The translations under genes and the position numbers were made by a program. The notes beneath the pieces are model-generated. The model ran no database searches, had not been told where the DNA came from, and worked only from the letters and a program-made list of their open reading frames with translations. This document shows positions 33,563 to 45,064 of a stretch of 64,000 nt of DNA, piece after piece. The stretch comes from Toxorhynchites rutilus septentrionalis (taxonomy: Eukaryota > Arthropoda > Insecta > Diptera > Culicidae). Location: NCBI RefSeq assembly GCF_029784135.1, contig NC_073746.1:32208387-32272386 (forward strand). Reading direction: 5' to 3'. Numbering within the stretch: the first letter of the stretch is position 1; each line of letters begins with the position of its first letter.

Positions 33563-33884
33563 AAGCAATTTTTGAACTAATCGAATTTGAAACAATTGTA
33601 TGTATCTAGCACACGACCGCACATTTTCGACGTAGAACTGCGCAATTATATTATGCAATCTACTTGTTTACCACTTCGAATAATATTTTAGAATGCATCG
33701 AATTTTTTGTAATAGATTTGTAATAGATTTTTGTAATTGATGAACGTCCTTTTAAGTTTGATATGATGCCTAGGACTATCAAAATATGTGAACGAAAAAA
33801 TTGTCAAACGATCATTGTATTTTACATTTTCCTCTGAATTTATTGCACATCTCATGTTTACGTAGTTCTCGAACCGCGAAATTC
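33563..33884. other. no recognisable feature
   Basis: AT-rich sequence only. Confidence 0.4.
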
Positions 33885-34180
33885 ATTCCCCTTTGGTATT
33901 TGAAATGAACGATTTTCCCAGGTATCTCAGTTTAAAAGTACGTTTTAGGGAAACATATTCCGGTCTGCACAACGACAAGCGAGTACAAAAGTACTTAACA
34001 CCAAAAAATACCCATGACTTGCATGTATTTGAAAAGTGGATTCCCCCAGGCACATTGATTTTGAAATGCGTGTTAGGGGAACACAGCTCGGAGGGAACAA
34101 AAATATCTCTGACTCGCATGTATATTTGCAAAGCGGATTCCCACAAGTACATCGATTTTGAAGTCTGTGTTGGGGAAACC
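33885..34180 (-). repeat. ~100-bp minisatellite, three units
   Basis: Three diverged units share ATTTGAAA(A)(G/T)…GATT(C/T)CC…GATTTTGAA…GTTAGGGGAA(C/A)A (or variants), near 33895, 34022 and 34112. It remains open in one frame, which probably reflects the unit length rather than coding. Confidence 0.6.
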
Positions 34181-34400
34181 GTAAATCGGGCCAATCAAAA
34201 CCTGGCAGTTAGGGCGTTTAGATAAAACTTGACATTTCACAGTAATTCAATTGTTCATCTCATGAAGAATAATATTTTATTAATTGTGATAGACGCGTGG
34301 AAATATTTCCTATCAATTGATGCAAACATCTTTCCGATTTGTTGAGAAATGTTCTGCAGAACAAATGTATGGGAAAAAAGGAAGTTCTTCCAGTTTTCAT
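34181..34400 (-). repeat. family H segment (promoter-proximal), inverted
   Basis: Reverse complement matches 59520-59720: GCATCAATTGATAGGAAATAT, CTATCA, then GTTTTGATTGGCCCG, corresponding to TTTTTGATTGGTCC upstream of the H2A pseudogenes. It carries the ATTGG (CCAAT) box but no gene. Confidence 0.6.
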
Positions 34401-34807
34401 GAATTTAAACCGTTTAGAGATCAGCGATATGTAATGTATAGCAAATCAAACAAATCTTAGAGAATTTCCGATTCGATTGGTATGCAAATCATGGAAAATC
34501 GTTCACAGTGCAAATAGTTATTAATGTTAGCTTTATTTCATGAAAACGAATGGAATGGTGTACGCCATGGCATAACTTTTTTTTTGAACCCTCTCACTTC
34601 ATCAGCTCTTAACTATTCTAGTTATCAACATTTTTACTCCGTTCAATTTTCGATTTATTGTTAAAAGATAGATAAACAAATAATGATATAATGGATAGTA
34701 ACAATATCCTTTGTTTTATTTTCACGGAACTCGAAAAAAACGTCCGAAATTTGTGTCTCTGCACTAGAATACCCCCTTAAGATATAGTATGTATGTATGT
34801 ATGTACG
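34401..34807. other. no gene; (GTAT)n at 34791-34806
   Basis: AT-rich spacer ending in a short GTAT microsatellite. Confidence 0.5.
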
Positions 34808-35480
34808 CAGCCTTTCCATGCCAAACCGATATAGTGGTTCTTAGATTTTCGTCAAAAGTGGTCATTTTGTTCTTTATCGTGAAACATTAGACCCGTATTT
34901 TTTAATTTTTTGGTTAGGGTGACCATTTCCATTTTAGGGTGGTCCAAAAAATAAACTTTTTCCTCTTTTTCCAAAAATATTTTTCTTCAAAAATTAATAA
35001 CTTCTGAACCACTAAGTCGATTTAGATGGTCTACATAATAGAATGAAGGCATTGAGCTATTTTATTGAAATATATTTCTATTATATCTCATATCTCAAGA
35101 ATGAAAAAAAATGCATCTTTGATATTGAGATATGCTATGTAAAAAATCATCGACTTTCAAGAAAAAATATAAAAAAATATAGCGCTTTCTAGTCCAAAGC
35201 CATGAAAACAATAAAAAACCACTACAATCAATGATTACGAAAATAAAATCAATTTTTATCGCAATTTAAAATCGCAAGTTCAATATTGTTTAACAAAAGT
35301 CAATCTTATTGGGTTCAATGTGATATGTCGATCATCTGAATCGGTTCAATGGTTCAAAAGTTATGAGTTTTGATAAAAGTCATTTTCGGGAAAACTGGAA
35401 AAAAATGATTTTTCGGACCACCATGAAAAGGAAATGGGAATCCTAATAAAAAAAATAAAAATACGGGTCTACAAACTAGA
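34808..35480. mobile_element. family C foldback element
   Basis: The terminal block GCCAAACCGATATAGTGGTT is shared with the other copies. From 34889 to 35470 the two ends form a ~75-bp imperfect inverted repeat beginning AGACCCGTATTTTT and containing GGTGGTCC. No protein is encoded. Confidence 0.7.
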
Positions 35481-35597
35481 AGACACTACAGGGTTTTTTT
35501 TTCTGATAACGATTCATCTACTTAAGAGAAGGCCAAACTTACTTAATTGCAACCTTTTTAGAACCAAAAAAAAGAGACGAAACTGAATCAAACCTTA

Positions 35598-36161
35598 TAC
35601 CGTTTTGTCTCAAATTCCGAACACTAAAGCTTTGTTGACCATTAAACAGTGTCTCATTACTCAAAATGGTACTTTTTTGTGATTTTTGGATACAATAGAG
35701 CCTTTTCTTTCATTTGCCCACCATAAAATTGATTCACAAATACATATTCATGTTAAAAAATTAAAAATATGCTTGATTACGTTTGTCTCAAATTCCGAAA
35801 AGCAAAAATGCAATTTTCTTCTAAAAATCTTAACCATTGAGCTACTAGACCGATCGATGTATAAAATTAAATCAAACAAGATATTTTTCTTCAGAAAAAT
35901 ACTATACCACAAAAAATGTAACAAGACAAACATTTTATTGCTGGTTTTGACAGTAACTTTCTCGCAAATGCTTAGTATTATATGTTATAGTCAGTATCGA
36001 TACCTGTAAATGATGTCAAAATCAAACCTATACCAATATAAACCAAAGAATGTCAGGATTTTTATTATTAAATTATTTATATCATTAAAATTCAGTAAAT
36101 TTACATTTAAAAATGAAGTGTTCGGAATTTGAGACTGTTTGGAATTTAAGACAAAACGGTA
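35598..36161. mobile_element. MITE with GTCTCAAATTCCGAA motifs (564 bp)
   Basis: The inverted ends are TACCGTTTTGTCTCAAATTC on the left and TACCGTTTTGTCTTAAATTC (reverse complement) on the right. The motif GTCTCAAATTCCGAA occurs again internally at about 35783 and, inverted, at about 36119. AT-rich interior without coding capacity. Confidence 0.7.
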
Positions 36162-37356
36162 CACGAAACTCACGGCACATCTTGCTAACGAAATCGACGA
36201 AATGTGAATGACGATTGCGATCGGTTTAAAACTTGGTGGTTATTAAAATCTAAGCAATCAATCGAGGGCAATGATTGCTAGAGTTTATCTTTCAGCTCTT
36301 GGCAGTAGTATTACAGCGGAGACTGTTCTCTAAAGTTGGTCTGATGTACGAAGCAAAACGTAATCGGTTTTCATCATCAACATCTGAAAATATATTATTT
36401 ATTCATCATAATTTACCACTGGGTAATTTTTAGTACTGTTCATAAAATAATGTTATGAGTAAATATTAAAAAAATTAATTTAGGATTTCAGTAATAGAAC
36501 CTTATTTATAATTATAGATAAATGGTTTTGCTATGCTACAATAGCTAGCTCATGAGTCACTTTGTTATGATTTATGTTGTGTTAATGAGAAATTGTTGAT
36601 TTTTTCCAAAATCCGGTATCCTTCCGGATAGCAAATATGAGCCGGATAGACCAGATATCTGCTTTATCTCTAGTATCAATGTTTATTTTGTAGTTTCTAT
36701 GTTTGACTTACTCACTTACCTCTGAATTTTGTTCTTGAAACATGTTCAATGTTATGCTAAAAGTTAAAAAATGCCATAATAACATGGAAAGACCGCTCAA
36801 GAATATCAGGTTGAAGGCACGCGTGTTTCATATGGGAAAAAAATTCGTGCATTGCTTTTCCACAAGTTCTTTTTTATTAAAAAATAATGAAATAAATTCA
36901 GGTAAAAATAACACAAATCGATAAACATATTTCCTGAAATGTTTCAATCAGCTAAATGTACCGATCGGCGTCATTGTTTACGTTTGTGAATTGTCCATTA
37001 AGTACAAATTCATCCATGTATCGATATGCGTCGGAAGTTTCCAGAACTAAATTAATTCAACTTTATTGAATAATTCCATCATCCAGATCGAGATCCAAAA
37101 TGAAAACTGCACAAATGTTTTAAAAAATGTGAGCTTCATTTCTTTCCGTTTCAACTAGGACAGTACTTGTTTTAAAAATATGAAACGTAATATTATTGGG
37201 TTTATATGGGACATATTCACAAAGCATTGAGAAAAATACCAATGCTACCCCATTTTACGGTACTTATTTGTTTGAAAACTTACTGGAAACATAATTCATA
37301 CACTAAAAACTATTTCTGCATTGTTTATTTTTAATTCTAAGACATCTGAAAAAGTT
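36162..37356. other. no recognisable feature
   Basis: AT-rich sequence without supported frames or repeats. Confidence 0.4.
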
Positions 37357-37437
37357 ACGTTATATCGAGGTAGAAGTTAAGTTATATCGAGTTACGTTAT
37401 ATCGAGGTTGCCTTATATCGAGGTATGACTGTATCAA
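37357..37437. repeat. isolated end of a pogo-type element
   Basis: Four spaced copies of (G/C)TTATATCGAG(G) end in a CAGTCATACCTCGATAT terminus (reverse complement), the typical subterminal arrangement of pogo/Tigger-type elements. The opposite end was not found nearby. Confidence 0.5.
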
Positions 37438-38925
37438 GCTTGAGTAATATTCTTTTGACTACAAAAATTGTTTTTCCTATGCAACAAATATTTCAATGGA
37501 ACAGATTTTTTCGGAAGAAAAAGTACAGATGAAAATGATTTTCAGCCCAGATATTCAGTCTCCAGAACCAAGTGAACAAAATCATAGTAGAGTGAACGAA
37601 TACAGTGAAAATTTTTGAAGTAGAGCTGCAGCGACTTCATTATAAAGTCCATTATAACATTATAAATTATAAAGTCCATGTTTCCATTTGTTTCAGAATT
37701 CTGATGGTAAGATGATTAATACAGCACCACCTTCCAAAGGCAGTCTTGAGGGCAATGTAAGCTGTACCGATATGTGCTCTATTCTCAATAGCGTTGTTAC
37801 TATACGGAAAAAAGACTACGAGATTCGTGTTGATCAACCTTATCTTAAAAAAACCCATGCTGATCGGGCGAAATGTATGATTTGACAACGACAGAGACCA
37901 CGTCATTAATAAATTTCGAATAATTAGATGCATTTCATCTTTAATATGCCTGACGATCGGAAGATTCGTTTTGCGTTGAAATTCCAGTAACTTTTACATT
38001 TTTGATGAACTTTATAGCAATTCATACGGCTTCAACCGAGACACTGAACGCCGTTTCTCAGAATGATAGCTGAAGCACGTAATTAAATCGCTATGTAATC
38101 GATGTAAAATTTTTACCTGCCCCTAAAATTAATTGACAATCCGTGAAATTGGGTAACTGTTTTCTGCGACATGTTGAATATGATTTTTCAGATAATTTAT
38201 GAGAATTTCATTTGTGTTACGAGAGCACTGGTTATACGAGAAAACTAAATTTCTTAAGTTAAAATCAAATTCATCCAGGAGTCCACTTGTTCATAAATTT
38301 TGTTCATCGGGTTACTAATTCAACAAAATGATGATGACCCACCTCATACCCCTAAAAAGGTTTGAACAGGTCGATTTATCTTATAGATAGTATGTATGTT
38401 TGCATTAAATTTAAGAGACCAGCATTATAAAGCAAAAACAAAAACAAACTGACTCTGTTGCAGGAACGAATTTCTATTAATCGAACATTATAAATTGGCG
38501 AAAATTGTAAAAAAAAAACAATGTTTCTATCCGTATCGACATTGACATAATCATAGTCTCAACTTCAGATCCAAAGCTTTCACACGGCCTGTCAAGAAAA
38601 TTTCCAGCCCGGGAAGATCCTTGACTGATTGTGAATTTAACCCAATACCTAAAAGTGTCAACTAAGAACATATTAGAGATCTGTCACTATTCAGAAATAC
38701 TCGATATAATCATCTTATGATAAGATAGTTTACGACAATTCTGAATGAGCTATCCCCATTCCAGTTTCCACCTCAGACCCCATATAAAATTTCATTGTGA
38801 ATCAGTATTCTGCCAGTGTTCACTATTAACATAGTCCAGACCTACCAAACGCGCGCGAGGCTCAAACTTTCGTAGACAACGCTCGTTATTATTTTTTACA
38901 ATCTACATTAACAACAAAGAAAAAA
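37438..38925. other. no assured gene; weak exon candidate at 37697-37885
   Basis: After TTTGTTTCAG (to 37696) a frame encodes NSDGKMINTAPPSKGSLEGN … VVTIRKKDYEIRVDQPYLKK and stops at 37885, with AATAAA at 37907. The composition is plausible for a terminal exon, but there is no upstream partner and no recognised family. The rest is featureless. Confidence 0.25.
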
Positions 38926-39714
38926 AAACAACATCATCATCATCAGTACGAACATGGTAGTTTTATCTGTAAATGAATTTTGTAAATGTCAATCAATTAT
39001 AAACATAAATAAGTTATTAAGCAAAAATTTTATGGAAACCTGTTTACGAAACAGATTTTACGTGTGAAATACGCATTTTCTTAAACTCTGCCATTGTTGC
39101 CGCACGTTCTATTTCTCTCGGCATCGAATTGAAAAAAATTATACCTTTATACAACAACGAATTCTGTGACCTACTAAACATAAAGTTTGGTGTTCTTGCA
39201 TCATTCGCGTTTCTTGTATTGTATCTATGAACATCACTTCCTCTTTCAATTCGATCACACAAATATCGAGGCAGCATACCGTTCGATAGGATAGGATCGA
39301 CGAGCAAAAATGTATATGCGGTGAAATCAAAGATTTGTACAAATTAATTTTACTGCTTACTGTCAGCTCTTTCTTCAAACGACACAAAACGACGTACTTC
39401 TTGGTAATCTTCTTGATGACATTGTAAATGTTAGACTTAAAAGTTAAATTGTCATCAATGATAACTCCTAAGTATTTTATATCTTTCACGCGTTCTAATG
39501 CCTCACCGTCTATTTCGAAATTAACGTAAATACTGGAGTTTGCTGCAGAAATGAGCATGTATTTTGTTGCTTAAATTTGAGCCAGTTAGCCAGAGAATGC
39601 AAATCTTCGTCTATGTGCTCCGCGGTTTCTTTTATATCCTTAGCTGCGATGAACAGGACAGTATCGTCTGCCCTAAAACACTTCCCTGTGGCACCCCGAG
39701 TGAGTTACCAATGG
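38926..39714 (-). pseudogene. CR1-like LINE, 3' part (RT C-terminus)
   Basis: Minus strand: SGVPQGSVLG joined by a deletion directly to ADDTVLFIAAKDIKETAEHI (RT catalytic ADD), then YLGVIIDDNLTFKSNI, VLCRLKKELTVSSKINLY, and a C-terminal part (LPRYLCDRIERGSDVHRYNT, FNSMPREIERA). The 3' end has an A-rich/(CAT)n tail at about 38925-38945. The order is that of CR1/Jockey-type ORF2. It is the continuation of 46290-48042; the intervening 6.6 kb are later LINE insertions. Confidence 0.75.
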
Positions 39715-40978
39715 GATTTTTTTTTTTGGCAGACTTATCTCACTTCTTAACTAGGTGAACCTAGCCAGAATTTTCACCTGCCCCCGGGCTTCTTCTAGGC
39801 TCTGCGGAATGCACGTATCTGCATGCTCGTGCTGTTTCAGTCCTGGCCGAGAAATTGTCGGACAATCGCGCAGGTGCTAAGGATGACCGACTTTTGGATG
39901 CCGGCCAATTCCTTCTCCATGTTCAACACCTTTAGCGCTTCCAGAAGTGTCTTCGGGACGATTCCATTTCCAGAGAGAACGACTGGAACAATTCTTGGGA
40001 CCTCCCTTAGCCCCCACAGTTCCTTGAGCTCCACGGCCAATGGTCGGTACTTGCAGATTTTGCGACCGTGGGTCTCCTCCAGATTCTGGTTCAGTGGAAT
40101 AGCGACATCGATGATGGTGACTTTGCGGTCGCTTTTGTCGTAAACCATTATATCTGGGCGGTTGTGGTGGATCGGGAGGTCGGTCAGAACAGTGCGATCC
40201 CAGTACAGCTTGAAACGGTCATTTTCCAGGACAGGTGCAGGCAGGTACCGGTAGTTTGGTACGTTGTCTTCCAGTAGAGCACATTGGAGCGCCAGTTGTC
40301 GATGAACAATACGGGCCACGTTGTTGTGGCGCTCGGTGTAGGCCAAAACGGGACAGCCTCCCATAATGTGCTCTATGTTTTCACCTGGTTGATGACACAT
40401 CCGGCAAATGTCATCAACGTCTTGATGCCAGACGTACCGCCTGCAGTTTCTCGTCGGCATTATCCTGTCCTGGATGGCTATCATGTCGGCTTCTACTACT
40501 GAAGAGAGTTCACCACGCGTTAGCCACAGATTAGATGCGGCCTTGTCGACGTGTGGCCGGTCCAGTTAATGGGGGTGGGCACCATGCCCTGCCTTCTGCT
40601 TCCAAGCTGCAATCTTCTCCTCCACTGTCTGCAGATTGCAGTTTAGTTGGTACTCCGCTTGCGCCAAGTGCAGAGCGCCGTATCCTCTGTCAGCGGCGCA
40701 AACGGTATAGCGCGTTTTGGTTGGCGCGTTCTGCGAAGTACTCGCGCAGTTGTCGTACCTGGGCAACACACAGTGCAGAAATGTCGACTATTCCAAGTCC
40801 CCCTTCTTTGCGTGGCAGTGAAACTCTCTCCAGTGCCGATTGAGGATGGTGCATTCCGGCCTCTTTAAATGCTTTCCTCATCCTCCTCTCAAGGTCCAGA
40901 GACGAATGAACTCTCAGAGTTTAAAGTCTCTATAATACAATACGTTGTTTCCTCTCAAGGTCCTCTAGGTCAGTTAGC
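39715..40978 (-). pseudogene. RLE-type LINE fragment, copy 4 (thumb + CCHC + endonuclease)
   Basis: From the 5' side: TDLEDLERR, MRKAFKEAGMHHPQSALERV, VRQLREYFAERANQNALY. A CCHC knuckle follows (CRMCHQPGENIEHIMGGC: C-x2-C-x8-H-x4-C), then YRYLPAPVLEN, NRPDIMVYDKSDRKVTIIDV (PD-(D/E)xK-like core) and PVVLSGNGIVPKTL. A 12-bp poly(A) tail lies at 39720-39731. The 215-codon endonuclease frame (40484-39837) is intact, so this subfamily is younger than copies 1-3. It is interrupted by a 53-bp retroposon at 40898-40950. Confidence 0.8.
40898..40950 (+). mobile_element. 53-bp retroposed SINE 3' end with 13-bp target duplication
   Basis: The insertion AGAGACGAATGAACT…AGTTTAAAGTCTCTATAATA… is flanked by identical CCTCTCAAGGTCC at 40885-40897 and 40951-40963, both corresponding to the same LINE codons (DLERR). 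The same sequence forms the 3' end of the 203-bp retroposon at 59871-60073. Confidence 0.85.
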
Positions 40979-41059
40979 TTTTTTTTTTATTATTATTATT
41001 ATTACATTAATAATTTAACAACATTTTCAACCATTTTCCGTGCGCTTGACTGACTAAAA

Positions 41060-41760
41060 CTAACTTAAAATTTATACCGTTTACCCGTGGTTACTCGGGA
41101 CTTAACCTAATCCATTCAAATTCCCATTCACACTTCCACTCATTTTCCCATTCATACAAACCACTCACACCTATTCACATAATTATTGCGTTTCACGCAT
41201 TTTGTATTATAACACTTTCTTTTAGTTTTGCAACCTTCTTTTTTTTCTTCATTTTTACAAAGTTATCTCATTTCTTGTCTTCTTTTTTATAATTTTTACA
41301 GACTTTAGATTAATACCGTTTACCCGCTGTTATTCGGGACTTAAACCTAATCCACTCAAATTCCATTTACAATTCCAATCATTTTTCCATTCATACAATC
41401 CACCTACACATTTTCACATAATTATTGCATTTCACTCATTTTGTATTATAACATTTTCTTTTTGGTTTGGCATCTTCTTCTTTTACTTTTTGCAGAGTTA
41501 CCTCTTTTCTTGTCTTCATTTTTGTATTTTTTACAGATATTATGAAAACTTCCAAAAACCTTTTTAATACACTTAAAACTAACTTAAGATTAATACCGTT
41601 TACCCGCGGTTACTCGGGACTTAAACCTAATCCACTCAAATTCCCATCTACACTTCCATTCATTTTTTCACTCATACAATTCTTGCAGACATAGTTGTAT
41701 AATTATTACGTTTCACACATTGATTTTTATACTTTTTTACATCTTTTTTTTTTTCATTTG
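41060..41760 (-). repeat. 3' UTR tandem repeats of the L1-like element
   Basis: The block TACCGTTTACCCG…TTA(C/T)TCGGGACTTAA…CCTAATCCA is repeated at about 41076, 41312 and 41594, giving units of ~236 and ~282 bp that also share ATAATTATT(G/A)C(G/A)TTTCAC. Confidence 0.85.
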
Positions 41761-41814
41761 ATCCTTTGTTTTTACATATTTTTCTAATTTCTTGCTCATT
41801 TCATTTTTGTTATT

Positions 41815-44800
41815 TTAACATATATTAAGGAAACTTCCAAAATTCTTTTTCACTTGATCTATTTGATTCCACCTAAATTCACGAATTCCTCTTTGAAAAA
41901 CGAACAAACTAGCATTTGGGTGCCGCTGTACACAGAAAGCAATACAATGGATAACCAACCACGATGCTGCTTTGCAGAGGGGACTTCTACAATCAACTTC
42001 CCATGTCAAAAAATCTTCTAATTTTTCGAATTGCAATTTAAATCTTGTTCTTACAATTTTTGTTACCCATTCTCTCACCTCTTTTGAAGAAATGCAATGA
42101 TGAATTCTATGATCATTGCTATCTTGCATATTGTTTCCACATCGTTCGCAAATATCACTCTCCGCATCCTTTATTCTATATTGTTTCGATTTTTGTCGAT
42201 TTGCAAATAGGTCGTTAAACAGCAGAAACAGTGCTGATCTATCTTCTGCTAATAAATAAGAATAGCTTAGAATTTTCCAATGAGCAGTCCAACTTACTTC
42301 GGGAAAATGAATTTTTACAAGTGGAACAAATCCTTGCTGGTAAATTAATGAACGATAAAGTTGCTTAACAGAATCTACTTCATTATACAATTGAATCGAT
42401 TTTTGAATCCACTCCTTTCCATTTCGTGATAGTTTAGCTAGATGTTTGAAATTCAGTAAATATTTTTCGCCGATGGTATTGTCATGCATTCGGCTATCTT
42501 TAACAATATTCCAAATAAATAGCGCTTTACATTTTACAGTAGGGTCAATCAGACCAACTCCACCGTTATCGATATCGAGATATAACTGTCTTCTGTCAAC
42601 ACGAAAAATGCAATTTTTCCAAATGAAATTTCCAATTATGGTCTTCATTTTCGCAAAGTGCAAATTTTTGGCTGGGAAAAGTTGAGCTATATACCATAGT
42701 TTTGATAATATAAAGGTATTTACATACCACACTTTTCCAATTAAACACATACTGCGGAAATGAACCAACCATAATCTGTGTTTTATGTCATTGATCAACT
42801 TTTCGTAGTTCACATCAACAGTATCATTCCATGTAATTTGGAAGGTAACTCCTAGTATGTTCAAACTTTCAGTTTTGGCTACTTGAAATGGACCACCGTT
42901 GCAGTTATTTAAGCGTTTTTTTTAAAATTTGCACTGATTTTCGAAAACTTGGAGAAGGAAGCGATGATATTCAAAACCTTATCAAGCTCTTCGGAGTTTC
43001 GGAGAAACACATTCACATCGTCTGCGAATGCAATCACTCTTAGGAACTTGTCATAAACAAGGACCCCGAGGACGCTTTGGTCAATGCTTCGAATCAATGG
43101 TTCCACATACAAAATAAAAAGTATCATGCTTAGCGGACACCCTTGTTTGACAGGATAGTTAATCTGAATTTCCTTTGTTAAAAATCCGTTATATAGAATT
43201 TTAGATGTAGCTTTACCGTACAATCGTTGGATACACTGAATCAGTTGACATGGAAAACCGAATTTCTCCATCACTTTCCAAAGAAATCGATGATCTACTT
43301 TATCGAAAGCTTTCTCTAGATCAAGGCTCAGCAAGAGACCCTTGAATCGCTTACTTTCTGTAGCTTTCGTCATAATCCTACGCACATCTTTCAGATTATC
43401 TACACAAGACCGTCCAGGAACACATGCACTTTGTCCCGATCCAACTATCTTTTCAATATAATTTTGAATTCTGTTACAAATAATTTTGGTAACCAGTTTA
43501 TAATCAGTGTTTAATAAACTGATTGTCCGGTAATTGTCTAAATCTGTAAGATCACCTTTTTTTGGAATTAGGGTGATAATACCATTCGTAAATTCTTTAG
43601 GAGGGATACACTGTCCACTCAGGTATGAATTAAACAACTGTTTTAAATCAGATTTCAATAGATCAAAATATTCAAGATAAAATTCATAGGTTAACCCATC
43701 TGGACCCGGCGATTTTTTCTTGTTACACATTTTGAGTGTTTTCCAAAGTTCCTCTTCGGAAATTTCCTGCACGAGATGTATACTGTCTTCTGTTGCTAGT
43801 GATCTGGTTATTGAATTTAGTGGGTTCTCATATCTTTCGAGATCGGAGTTTTCTGGTGTGGCTTGGTACAGTTTCGAAAAATGATCATGTACTATGGATC
43901 CTAAATGTGTACTATCTGTTATTAACGCTCCCTCTTGTTTTATTTTCAAGCCAAAAACATTTCCCCGATGAATCGCGTTTGATAGTTGGAAAATTGTTAT
44001 TTTTTCACCTTCTGCGATCGAGTTCGATGATATTTTTGCACCCAAATTTTTCAGACGATTTTGCTCAATATCCATTAATTTAGATTTAGTTATTATTATT
44101 TCATCTTGGACATCCTCCCCATGAGTTTGCTTGTCAAAATACTCAAATAATTTATTCGAAAAAAATGCTTTCGAAGCTCTGTTGGATTGATTCAAATGCC
44201 AACTCTCAGATTTGTAAAAACTTTTTACCTTTGAGTTGAAGCAATAGTTCCACCACGCACTCAGATCTGTCTGGTGCATGGGCTTTCCTTGTAACGTGTT
44301 GTATTGAACTTTGAACCTATCCTTGATTTCAGAAACCGCTAGTAAGCTTGGATTTACCTTCCAGTAACCCCTACCACGAAACATCATATGCTCTTTCTTT
44401 ATATTTAATTTTAATAACACACAGTGATGATCCGAAAAACTCAATGGTAAGGTTTTGCAGCCAGATACGTGGGATAAAAAATCTTTCGAAATATTAAACC
44501 GATCTAATCGCGAAGCTGATTGATTCCTGTGGAAAGTGAATCTATGCACTTTCATAGCTTTTGCAACATCCTTCAATGAAAGCAGTTCAACCAGATTTTT
44601 GAGACCATTTGAAATTTTTTTTGCAATCCTTTTGAATCATTCTCCTCCAAAATACAATTGAAGTCCCCTCCTAGTAAAGGTGGTTCCAGGTTTGTTGAAA
44701 TGAACAGCTAGGTTTTCTGTAAACAACCTATCCCGCTCCCTTCCTACATCGTTCCCTGAATGAGCATAAATGTTAATGAAATTAACTTCATTAATCACAA

Positions 44801-45064
44801 CTGACACAATTCTTCCCGTTGGATCTAGTAAGAAATTAGAAAAAATAAATGTTTTTCTAATCAGCACTGCTGTTCCTTTTCTGTCCGCACTTATGTTAAC
44901 TAACGCATTGTGTGATGTTATGAAGGAAAAATCTTGATAGCTAACCTCCTATAGGAACACAATATCAATATTGTGTTCAATAATGAATTCTTTTAAAAGA
45001 TTCCTTTTCACTAATATGTTAGTGCTGTTAAGATTAACCGTTGCGACTGAGCAAATAAAGTTCA
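41815..45064 (-). pseudogene. L1-like ORF2: apurinic endonuclease + reverse transcriptase
   Basis: The N-terminus (ATVNLNSTNILVKRN … EHNIDIVFL) is followed by a TAG at 44949-44951, then endonuclease NIYAHSGNDVGRERDRLF and LLGGDFNCILEENDS. After a frameshift near 44630 the RT runs 44576-42909: SPGPDGLTYEFYL, ITLIPKKGDLTDLDNYRTIS, LSLDLEKAFDKVDHRFLW, GCPLSM, and catalytic IAFADDVNVF. A shift near 42890 leads into the C-terminal part (LGVTFQITWNDTVDVNYEKL; IIGNFIWKNCIFRVDRRQLY; CERCGNNMQDSNDHRIHHC). The enzyme nicks DNA and primes reverse transcription on the target. One stop and two frameshifts over ~1080 codons indicate recent activity. Confidence 0.85.

Noticed and set aside
33885..34225. Protein-coding gene (long frames on both strands)
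   Set aside because: The frames stay open because of a tandem unit; no domain or start context.
41060..41760. Independent satellite
   Set aside because: The three units lie between LINE ORF2 and its tail, so they belong to the LINE 3' UTR.
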